Below are positions 1 through 5,334 of a stretch of DNA of 5,902 nt, piece by piece. The position numbers and the translations under genes were made by a program. The stretch lies in contig JAFAFY010000279.1 of assembly GCA_023423235.1 (NCBI GenBank), positions 1-5,902 of the forward strand, in the 5' to 3' direction. The first letter of the stretch is position 1. The number at the start of each line of letters is the position of its first letter. Source of the stretch: Pseudomonadota bacterium. Its GTDB lineage: Bacteria; Pseudomonadota; Gammaproteobacteria; Xanthomonadales; Xanthomonadaceae. Under the pieces are notes generated by a model. That model saw only the letters and a program-made list of their open reading frames with translations, was not told where the DNA came from and searched no databases.

Positions 1-678
1 GGCGAGATGCACGGCACCCGCGAAGTCCCGCTGCTGGCCGGCGATCTGGTCGAGCACTGGAGCGCAGCCGGGCCCGTGCTGCTGGCGCTCGAGATTCCCG
101 CGGGCGAGCACCCCGCGCTGCGCGCCGTCGTGACCGGCGGTGGCGCGGACACGACGCTCGCTGCGGTGCGCGAGCGCCCCTGGTGGCAGGTGCCAGACGC
201 CGGCAACGACGGTCGTCGCAGCGAGGATGTGCTGGCGCTGGTCCGGCGTGTCGGCCGCCTGAAGGCGTCGGGACGCGATGTCGCGGTACTGGCGTTCGAT
301 CCCCGCGACATCCGCTGTCATGAGCGCGGCAACTGCGAGGCTGCGATGGCCCATGTGCTGCGGCAGGCGCACGGTGCCTTGCCGCGCGGGCGCATCGTCG
401 TGGTCACCGGCAACGTACACGCGATGCGCCTGCGTCCGCGCGACGCGCCTGCCGCATTCCCGGAACAGCCGATGACCGCGCTGCTCCGCGATCTGGCGCC
501 GTTCTCGGTCAACGTCGCAGCGCAGCGCGGCGCATTCTGGGCCTGCGGCGATACCTGCGGACCCATGCCGGTGGCGCCCGCGCGCAGCGGCGGACGCGAA
601 GGTGCCGATGCGCCTTTCGACTACCGGCTGCTGCTGCCGGCGTTCACGCCGATCCGGCAGGTCGGCGACCGGGACTGA
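1..678 (+). CDS. Partial TraB/Tiki/ChaN-like GxxH-motif protein (3' part)
   Basis: The frame is open from base 1 and ends at TGA 676-678, so the true start lies upstream; about 225 codons are visible. The visible part opens with Gly-Glu-Met-His-Gly-Thr-Arg-Glu, and a second motif, Gly-Asn-Val-His-Ala, lies at bases 409-423 after a hydrophobic strand (RIVVVTGNVHA). Paired GExHG and GxxH motifs about 130 residues apart are characteristic of the EreA/ChaN/TraB/Tiki clan, whose members include haem-binding lipoproteins and putative metal-dependent hydrolases. The protein ends in a short conserved-looking segment (LLLPAFTPIRQVG). Extra cysteines occur in RCHERGNCEAAM and FWACGDTCG. Because the first motif normally lies near the mature N-terminus, only a signal peptide or short leader is probably missing; this is inferred. 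The gene converges on lolA. Substrate and exact family are unknown; a plain 'hypothetical protein' label would also be fair. Confidence 0.75.
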   Translation, partial: GEMHGTREVPLLAGDLVEHWSAAGPVLLALEIPAGEHPALRAVVTGGGADTTLAAVRERPWWQVPDAGNDGRRSEDVLALVRRVGRLKASGRDVAVLAFDPRDIRCHERGNCEAAMAHVLRQAHGALPRGRIVVVTGNVHAMRLRPRDAPAAFPEQPMTALLRDLAPFSVNVAAQRGAFWACGDTCGPMPVAPARSGGREGADAPFDYRLLLPAFTPIRQVGDRD

Positions 679-710
679 TCCATCGCCGCCAGCGCGCACG
701 AATGCAAGCA

Positions 711-726
711 GCCGCCCGAGGGCGGC
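711..726. terminator. GC-rich hairpin between convergent genes
   Basis: GCCGCC (711-716) pairs with GGCGGC (721-726) around a CGAG loop, and the stem extends outward by a few pairs with one mismatch. It lies 32 nt after the stop of the plus-strand gene and 71 nt beyond the stop of lolA on the other strand. A terminator for either gene is plausible by position. No T-run follows on either strand, so it does not meet the usual intrinsic-terminator pattern. Confidence 0.3.
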
Positions 727-772
727 CGCTGGTCGATGCGGGCTGGACTGCTCTGGAGCTCAATCCGCGAAC

Positions 773-791
773 TGCGGAATGCGGAATGCGG
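773..791. repeat. 7-nt microrepeat TGCGGAA (2 full copies, 1 partial)
   Basis: TGCGGAA occurs at 773-779 and 780-786, followed by TGCGG at 787-791. It sits immediately downstream of the lolA stop codon in non-coding DNA. It may be simple slippage; no function is suggested. Confidence 0.5.
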
Positions 792-797
792 CCGGGC

Positions 798-1433
798 TTA
801 CTCCTCGCCGACCACGTCCACGCCGGCCGGCGGGGTGTAGCGGAAGGTGCCGGCGGCGAATGTCGGGTTGCGGCGCCAGCCGCTGAAACTGATGACGGTA
901 CGCTGGCCCAGCGAATCGAGGATCTCCATCCGCGCCAGGCCGGCGGCGCCAAAGCCCAAGCGCGCGTTCTGGAACGCGGCATTGTCGGCCTGCCTGGGCG
1001 CCAGCTGCAGCCAGGCCAGGCCGTCGGCGTTGCCGGCTTCCTCGACCCGGAAATCGCGGTCCAGGCGCGCCGGGTCGATCAACGCGGCCAGCGGGCTGTC
1101 CTGTTCCTCGCTGCCCTGGGCGCGGCGGGTCACCTGCTCCAGATCGGGGTCGTAGACCCAGACGGTGCTGCCGTCGGCGACGATCAGCTGCGGGTACGGC
1201 TTGACGTATTCCCAGCGGAACAACCGCGGCGCCGACAGCGCGACGCTGCCGTTGGAGTTCTCGCGCACCCGGCCGTTGGGATCGGTGACCTGCTGCGAGA
1301 ACTGCCCTTCCAGGCCCTGCAGGCCGCGGGTGAACTGGTTGAGCTGGTCGCGCGCGCCGGCGGCGTGGGCGGCGCCGGCCACCAGCACGGCGGCAACGGC
1401 GAACCAGCGGGTCTGGCGGAGGATCGAACGCAT
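798..1433 (-). CDS. lolA: Outer-membrane lipoprotein carrier protein LolA
   Basis: LolA is the periplasmic chaperone that takes lipoproteins released by the inner-membrane LolCDE transporter and passes them to LolB at the outer membrane. The predicted protein has 211 residues, normal for the family. Residues 1-24 form a Sec signal peptide: Arg-rich start, hydrophobic AVAAVLVAG core, and Ala-His-Ala before a probable cut. Family-typical stretches are LFRWEYVKPYPQLIVADG (about 71-88), WVYDPDLEQVT (92-102), SPLAAL (113-118), NAAFQNARLGF (151-161), LDSLGQRT (172-179) and the C-terminal FRYTPPAGVDVV. The frame stays open to 1544, but I chose ATG 1431-1433 because it begins the signal peptide and follows a GAGG Shine-Dalgarno at 5 nt. 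ftsK lies upstream on the same strand, 130 nt away. No defects are seen. Confidence 0.93.
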   Translation of the reverse strand: MRSILRQTRWFAVAAVLVAGAAHAAGARDQLNQFTRGLQGLEGQFSQQVTDPNGRVRENSNGSVALSAPRLFRWEYVKPYPQLIVADGSTVWVYDPDLEQVTRRAQGSEEQDSPLAALIDPARLDRDFRVEEAGNADGLAWLQLAPRQADNAAFQNARLGFGAAGLARMEILDSLGQRTVISFSGWRRNPTFAAGTFRYTPPAGVDVVGEE

Positions 1434-1438
1434 GGCGG

Positions 1439-1442
1439 CCTC
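1439..1442 (-). promoter_or_regulatory. Ribosome binding site of lolA
   Basis: GAGG on the minus strand ends 5 nt before ATG 1431-1433. The in-frame ATG ten codons further upstream lacks a comparable site, which supports the shorter LolA with the signal peptide at its extreme N-terminus. Confidence 0.6.
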
Positions 1443-1480
1443 GGATAGGGAAAGTGGGGGCATGTGGAGCGGAGTGTGCA

Positions 1481-1551
1481 AACGCAAGGCTGAATGCGTT
1501 CCTGACAGACCGTCCCTGCGGCCTGGAACGCGTGCTGCGATCAAGCCTTGC
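1481..1551. repeat. Inverted repeats in the ftsK-lolA gap
   Basis: The 130-nt gap between ftsK and lolA (1434-1563) carries no gene that I can support. It contains a compact hairpin, AACGCA (1481-1486) with TGCGTT (1495-1500) and an 8-nt loop. A wider perfect 8-bp inverted repeat joins GCAAGGCT (1484-1491) to AGCCTTGC (1544-1551). The two structures use overlapping bases and would be mutually exclusive. No T-run follows, so this is not an obvious terminator, and no good sigma-70 promoter was seen. Read-through from ftsK to lolA is likely. Confidence 0.35.
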
Positions 1552-1563
1552 CGCGGCGAACGG

Positions 1564-3939
1564 TCAGCGCGGCGGCGGCGGTGCCAGCACGCTGCGGTCG
1601 CCGTTGTGCTCGGGTGGGCTGACGACGCCGGCCGCCTCCATCGCCTCGACCAGGCGCGCGGCGCGGTTGTAGCCGATCTTCAGCCGCCGCTGCACGCCCG
1701 AGATCGACGCGCGCCGGGTCTCGGTGACGATCTTGACCGCCTCGTCGTACAGCGGGTCGCTCTCGTCGCCGCCGCTGATGCTGGCTTCGGGCAGACCGGT
1801 GGCGCCGACCACGGTGCCGTCGCCCATGGTCTGCACCTCGTCGAGCACGCCCTCGATGTACTCGGCCCGGCCGCTCTGCTTGAGATGCTCGACCACGCGG
1901 TGCACTTCCTCGTCGGAGACGAACGCGCCGTGCACGCGCTCGGGCATCGCGGTGCCCGGCGGCAGGTACAGCATGTCGCCGTTGCCGAGCAGCGTTTCCG
2001 CGCCGGACTGGTCGAGGATGGTGCGCGAGTCGATCTTGGAGCTGACCTGGAAGGCGATGCGGGTCGGGATGTTGGCCTTGATCAGGCCGGTGATGACGTC
2101 GACCGACGGCCGCTGGGTGGCGAGGATCAGGTGGATGCCGGCCGCACGTGCCTTCTGCGCCAGGCGTGCGATCAGTTCCTCGACCTTCTTGCCGACGATC
2201 ATCATCATGTCGGCGAATTCGTCGATGAAGATGACGATGTAGGGCAGCGGCTCCAGCGGCTCGGCGACGTCGCTGGTTTCGGGATTGGGGCGGAACAGCG
2301 GGTCGAGCAGCGGCTGGCCCTTCTCCTGCTCCTCGCGGACCTTCTTGTTGAAGCCGGCCAGGTTGCGCACGCCGACCGCGCTCATCAGCTTGTAGCGGCG
2401 CTCCATCTCCGCCACGCACCAGCGCAGGCCATTGGCGGCCTCCTTCATGTCGGTGACCACCGGCGCCAAGAGGTGCGGGATGCCCTCGTAGACGCTGAGC
2501 TCCAGCATCTTGGGGTCGATCATCAGCATGCGCAGGTCTTTCGGGCTGGCCTTGAACAGCAGGCTCAGCACCATGGAGTTGACCGCGACCGACTTGCCCG
2601 AGCCGGTGGTGCCGGCGACCAGCAGATGCGGCATGCGTGCGAGATCGGCGACGACCGGGTTGCCGCTGATGCCCTTGCCGAGCGCCAGCGTGAGCGGGCT
2701 TGCCGACTTGTCGTACTCCTTGGAGTCGAGCAACTCGGTGAGATAGATCATCTCCCGGCGCACGTTGGGGATTTCCAGACCGATCACCGACTTGCCGGGA
2801 ATCACATCGACCACGCGGACCGATTTGACCGACAGGCCGCGCGCGATGTCCTTGTCCAGCGAACTGATCTGGCTGACCTTGATGCCCGGCGCGGGCTCCA
2901 TCTCGAAGCGCGTGATCACCGGGCCCGGCTGGGCTTCCTTGACCTCGACATCGATGCGGAAGTCCTTGAGCTTGAACTCGATCTGCCGCGACAACGTGTC
3001 GAGCGTGGCCTGGTCGTAGCCACTGGGCTGGGGCTTGGGCGGGTCGAGCAGCGAGAGCGGCGGCAGGTCCGAGCCATCGGCGTTGACGCCGCGGAACATC
3101 GGGATCTGCTGCTCGCGCTTGGCGCGCTCGCTCTTCTCGACCACCGGCGGGGTGGCGGGCGGCTCGATCTTCACCGGCGCGCGCTTGGCCCGCAGCTCGG
3201 TCTCGACCTTGCGCGCCTCGGTGCGTTCCTCGCGGTGCACGCGCGCTTCCTTCCACTCGCTGGCCTGCTTGCTGCTGCGGCGGAACAGCTCGGGCAGGCG
3301 CAGCGCCCAGCCGCCGATGCGGTCCATCACCGCGAACCACGACAGCCCGGTGGCCAGGGTCACCGAGACCAGGAACAGGGCGAGCAGCAGCAGGTTGCCG
3401 CCGAACACGCCCAGCGCCGCCTTCAGGGTATTGCCGACCAGCCGGCCGAGGATGCCACCACCACCCGCCGGATAGTGCAGCAGGTTCGGGAAACGCAGCG
3501 CGAGCAGGCCGGCGCCGGTGATCAGGAAGCCGACGATGCCGCCCAGGCGCAGGGCCGGACCGAAGTCCGCATGGCCGTCGCCATCGCGGTCCATGCCGAA
3601 CAGGGCGATCCAGGCGATCGCGCCCAGGATCAGCGGCAACGGATACGCCATGAATCCGAACAGCTGCAGCAGCACGTCGGCGATCCATGCGCCCACGGGG
3701 CCGCCGACGTTGCGGATCTCGCTGGGCAGCACGCCGCTCTGCGAGGACCAACTGGGGTCGGTATGCGAATGCGTGACCAGGCACGCAAGCAGGTACAGCA
3801 GCAGCGGCGCGATCAGGATCAGCGCGATGTCGCGCACCAGGCGCTGGCGGCGCGGGTTGGGCGCGGGCTTGGCCGCCGGCTGCGCGGCGTCCTTGGTGCT
3901 GCGCGTGCGCTTGGCGCGTTCTGAAAGCGGGCGTGCCAC
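1564..3939 (-). CDS. ftsK: DNA translocase FtsK
   Basis: FtsK is a septal, membrane-anchored, hexameric ATP-driven motor. It clears chromosome ends through the closing septum and activates XerCD recombination at dif. The protein has 791 residues. The N-terminus carries about four to five membrane segments (roughly 36-55, 83-116, 131-149, 172-202). A charged, proline-containing linker of about 100 residues follows, much shorter than in the 1329-residue E. coli protein. The RecA-like motor has Walker A GTTGSGKS (443-450) and Walker B YIVIFIDEFADMM (567-579, acidic pair D573/E574). LATQRPSVDVITGLIKANIP (606-625) is typical of the family. The C-terminal winged-helix gamma domain, which reads polar KOPS sites, spans about 728-787. 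The start is GTG 3937-3939, the first usable codon after an in-frame TAA four codons upstream. Its Shine-Dalgarno is poor: AGG about 12 nt away. ald lies 46 nt upstream on the same strand, so the two may be co-transcribed. Confidence 0.96.
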   Translation of the reverse strand: MARPLSERAKRTRSTKDAAQPAAKPAPNPRRQRLVRDIALILIAPLLLYLLACLVTHSHTDPSWSSQSGVLPSEIRNVGGPVGAWIADVLLQLFGFMAYPLPLILGAIAWIALFGMDRDGDGHADFGPALRLGGIVGFLITGAGLLALRFPNLLHYPAGGGGILGRLVGNTLKAALGVFGGNLLLLALFLVSVTLATGLSWFAVMDRIGGWALRLPELFRRSSKQASEWKEARVHREERTEARKVETELRAKRAPVKIEPPATPPVVEKSERAKREQQIPMFRGVNADGSDLPPLSLLDPPKPQPSGYDQATLDTLSRQIEFKLKDFRIDVEVKEAQPGPVITRFEMEPAPGIKVSQISSLDKDIARGLSVKSVRVVDVIPGKSVIGLEIPNVRREMIYLTELLDSKEYDKSASPLTLALGKGISGNPVVADLARMPHLLVAGTTGSGKSVAVNSMVLSLLFKASPKDLRMLMIDPKMLELSVYEGIPHLLAPVVTDMKEAANGLRWCVAEMERRYKLMSAVGVRNLAGFNKKVREEQEKGQPLLDPLFRPNPETSDVAEPLEPLPYIVIFIDEFADMMMIVGKKVEELIARLAQKARAAGIHLILATQRPSVDVITGLIKANIPTRIAFQVSSKIDSRTILDQSGAETLLGNGDMLYLPPGTAMPERVHGAFVSDEEVHRVVEHLKQSGRAEYIEGVLDEVQTMGDGTVVGATGLPEASISGGDESDPLYDEAVKIVTETRRASISGVQRRLKIGYNRAARLVEAMEAAGVVSPPEHNGDRSVLAPPPPR

Positions 3940-3985
3940 CGTGTGTTTTTACCTGAGGAAAATCTGCTAGGGGGTTGATCTTACT

Positions 3986-5053
3986 TCAAACTTTCATGCC
4001 CTGCAGCGCAGGGTGGACCAGCTTGCCGGCATCGACGTTGATCCCGCGCGCCAGCGCCGGGTCGTCGCGCCACTGGCCCGAGGCCAGCTTGACCACCCAC
4101 GGCAGGATGGCTGCGCAGATCGCCTGCGATGCAGTCCGCGGCACCGCGCCGGGCATGTTGGTGACGCAGAAATGGGTCACCCCTGCCTCGACATAGGTCG
4201 GCGCCTCCCAGGTGGTCGGCCGCGAGGTCTCGAAGCAGCCGCCCTGGTCGATGGCGATGTCGACCAGCACGCTGCCGTCGGCCATCGCCTCGACCATCGG
4301 CCGGGTGACCACATGCGGCGCCACCGCGCCGGTGACCAGCACCGCGCCGACCACCAGATCGGCCGAGGCGACTTCGCGGGCGACATCGTCGTCGTAGGGA
4401 TACAGCGCGGTGACGTTGTTGCCCAGCTGCATCATCTGCGTGCGGCGATCGTCGCGCTTCTCGAACACCACCACGTTGGCGCCGCCCGCGGCGGCCAGCG
4501 CAGCCGCCGCGCCACCGGCCGCGCCGGCGCCCAGCACCACCACCCTGCCGCGCGCGGTCGAGGGCAGCCCGCCGAGCAGGATGCCCTTGCCGCCCAGCGG
4601 CTGGTGCAGGTAGTGGGTACCGACCTGGACCGCGATCCTGCCGGCGATCACCGACATCGGCGCCAGCAGCGGCAGTTCGCCGTTGTCCAGCGCTACGGTC
4701 TCGAACGCGACCGCGGTCAGGCCGATGTCGAGCAGGCGCCGGGTCAGCGCCGGCAGCGGCGCCAGGTGCAGGTAGCAGAACAGCAGGTGGTCGGGGCGCA
4801 GCAGCGCCAGGTCGCCGTCGATCGGCTCCTTGACCTTGACGATCAGCTCGCCGTGTCCGTACAGCGCGGCGGCATCGGCTGCGATCTTCACCCCGAGCCG
4901 GGCATAGGCCGCGTCGTCGAAACCGGACTTGATGCCGGCGCCGGACTGCACCCAGACCTCATGGCCGCGCTTGACCAGGTCGCCGGCCGCCGCCGGCACC
5001 AGGGCCACGCGCCCCTCGAGGGTCTTGGTTTCGCTGGGAACACCGATCCGCAT
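3986..5053 (-). CDS. ald: Alanine dehydrogenase
   Basis: This cytoplasmic NAD-dependent enzyme interconverts L-alanine with pyruvate and ammonium. The predicted protein has 355 residues, slightly shorter than the common 370-378. Key residues known from characterised enzymes are all present: Arg15 in LEGRVALVP, Lys75 in VKVKEP, His96 in FCYLHLAPL, Asp269 in VDIAIDQGG and Asn299 in CVTNMPGAVP. The last two sit one position earlier than the textbook 270 and 300, implying a one-residue deletion. The Rossmann motif is LGAGAAGG (174-181), followed by an Ala-rich helix and VVVFEKRDD, the second strand of the nucleotide fold. The frame continues to 5119. I start at ATG 5051-5053 because the family begins MRIGVPxE and because an AGGAGAGG Shine-Dalgarno precedes it. 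It is divergent from trxB and upstream of ftsK. The motifs separate it from the related transhydrogenase alpha subunit. Confidence 0.93.
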   Translation of the reverse strand: MRIGVPSETKTLEGRVALVPAAAGDLVKRGHEVWVQSGAGIKSGFDDAAYARLGVKIAADAAALYGHGELIVKVKEPIDGDLALLRPDHLLFCYLHLAPLPALTRRLLDIGLTAVAFETVALDNGELPLLAPMSVIAGRIAVQVGTHYLHQPLGGKGILLGGLPSTARGRVVVLGAGAAGGAAAALAAAGGANVVVFEKRDDRRTQMMQLGNNVTALYPYDDDVAREVASADLVVGAVLVTGAVAPHVVTRPMVEAMADGSVLVDIAIDQGGCFETSRPTTWEAPTYVEAGVTHFCVTNMPGAVPRTASQAICAAILPWVVKLASGQWRDDPALARGINVDAGKLVHPALQGMKV

Positions 5054-5056
5054 CGT

Positions 5057-5064
5057 CCTCTCCT
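5057..5064 (-). promoter_or_regulatory. Ribosome binding site of ald
   Basis: AGGAGAGG on the minus strand lies 3 nt before ATG 5051-5053; its AGGAG core is 6 nt away. This is the strongest Shine-Dalgarno in the window, and it fixes the ald start well inside the longer open frame. Confidence 0.75.
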
Positions 5065-5091
5065 GCGCAGCAGCACCATCGAAGTCCGCAA

Positions 5092-5108
5092 CGGCCCGTT
5101 CGGGGCCG
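5092..5108 (-). other. Small hairpin in the ald leader
   Basis: CGGCCC (5092-5097) pairs with GGGCCG (5103-5108) around a 5-nt loop, 38 nt upstream of the ald start codon. If ald is transcribed from the right, this would fold in its 5' leader, between the terminator at 5164-5187 and the ribosome binding site. There is no T-run, so it is not a terminator. It may be structural or chance in GC-rich DNA. Confidence 0.3.
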
Positions 5109-5163
5109 ACCGCATCCATCGCCGCGAACGCGCGCCTTGGGCGGAGGCACCGGACCCGCCAGC

Positions 5164-5187
5164 AAAAAACGCCGCTTCGGGCGGCGT
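5164..5187 (-). terminator. Rho-independent terminator, orphan, upstream of ald
   Basis: On the minus strand a perfect 7-bp GC-rich stem (5181-5187 with 5169-5175) closes a 5-nt loop and runs into six consecutive T residues (5169-5164). This is the classic intrinsic-terminator layout, and it works only for leftward transcription because the plus-strand side lacks a T-run. The only sequence that could feed it is the minus strand of the ald/trxB intergenic region or an antisense transcript from trxB. It lies 110 nt upstream of the ald start. It could end a small gene (see 5189-5314), attenuate ald, or block antisense read-through into ald. Confidence 0.75.
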
Positions 5188-5188
5188 G

Positions 5189-5314
5189 TCACGGATACAG
5201 CGTTCCGGCCGGTCGCGACCGCCGCGCCTTGTGTTGCCGGAGTTGCGCCGCCAAGCTATGACGCAGGCAACGCCGAGATCCACGAGATCCAAACGGCTTC
5301 TCAAACGGCTTCAT
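5189..5314 (-). CDS. Candidate 41-codon basic small protein or leader peptide
   Basis: ATG 5312-5314 opens a 41-codon frame ending at TGA 5189-5191, one base before the stem of the 5164-5187 terminator. It starts MKPFEKPFGSRGSRR and ends SRPAGTLYP. Eight Arg and three Lys against a single Glu make it very basic. The internal KPF-KPF and GSR-GSR repeats are direct products of the DNA tandem repeats beneath them. In favour: the tight stop-terminator spacing and a TATACT -10-like box at 5328-5333. Against: no Shine-Dalgarno, no -35 hexamer, GC at only about 63 percent of third codon positions where the neighbours are strongly G/C-biased, and overlap with the likely trxB promoter. I do not recognise the protein. 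Alternatives are a non-coding RNA that ends at the same terminator, or chance. Confidence 0.25.
   Translation of the reverse strand: MKPFEKPFGSRGSRRCLRHSLAAQLRQHKARRSRPAGTLYP
5210..5221. promoter_or_regulatory. 12-bp perfect palindrome in the ald/trxB control region
   Basis: CGGTCGCGACCG reads the same on both strands and lies inside GGCC...GCC flanks that extend the symmetry imperfectly. It sits between the two divergent genes, just upstream of the proposed trxB -35 box, a suitable place for a dimeric regulator. It could equally be chance in GC-rich DNA. Confidence 0.3.
5234..5262 (+). promoter_or_regulatory. Candidate sigma-70 promoter for trxB
   Basis: TTGCCG (5234-5239) and TATGAC (5257-5262) each match 4 of 6 consensus bases and are separated by the ideal 17 nt. 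Transcription would begin near 5269, giving trxB a leader of about 65 nt that contains both tandem-repeat tracts. No better pair was seen on the plus strand of this region. Confidence 0.35.
5274..5291. repeat. 9-bp perfect tandem repeat upstream of trxB
   Basis: CGAGATCCA occurs at 5274-5282 and again directly at 5283-5291. It abuts a second, different tandem repeat that begins at 5290. Both fall in the probable untranslated leader of trxB. Confidence 0.75.
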
Positions 5315-5326
5315 TTCAACGGTTTC
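5290..5326. repeat. 11-bp repeat, two exact copies plus one degenerate, upstream of trxB
   Basis: CAAACGGCTTC occurs at 5290-5300 and 5302-5312, a 12-nt period close to one helical turn. A third, degenerate copy (CAACGGTTTC) lies at 5317-5326, ending 8 nt before the trxB start codon. The tract is less GC-rich than its surroundings. Possible roles are regulator binding sites or a structured or translation-modulating leader. Confidence 0.7.
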
Positions 5327-5334
5327 GAGTATAC

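Noticed and set aside
1541..3784. 747-codon minus-strand frame overlapping ftsK in a different phase
   Set aside because: It is an Arg/Ala/Pro-rich out-of-phase reading of ftsK with no domain; the ftsK frame has full motor motifs.
1165..3924. 919-codon plus-strand open frame opposite ftsK and part of lolA
   Set aside because: It is antisense to the clearly functional ftsK. Its translation is a His/Gln/Asp/Arg/Ala/Leu-rich mixture with no recognisable domain, as expected when high-GC genes with biased third positions are read in reverse.
3999..4013. Hairpin CCCTGC-AGC-GCAGGG at the end of ald, considered as a terminator
   Set aside because: It lies inside the last ald codons and has no following T-run on the minus strand; the loop is only 3 nt.
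5054..5119. N-terminal extension of alanine dehydrogenase to the upstream ATG at 5117-5119
   Set aside because: The family begins MRIGVPxE, exactly at 5053 with a strong Shine-Dalgarno; the 22 upstream residues do not match the family.
4888..5304. 138-codon minus-strand frame spanning the ald start and the intergenic region
   Set aside because: It starts at TTG with no ribosome binding site, overlaps ald out of phase, and reads straight through the terminator stem.
5054..5334. Known riboswitch (for example a glycine type) in the ald leader
   Set aside because: I could not recognise conserved core elements of a known class; only the terminator and short stems are evident.
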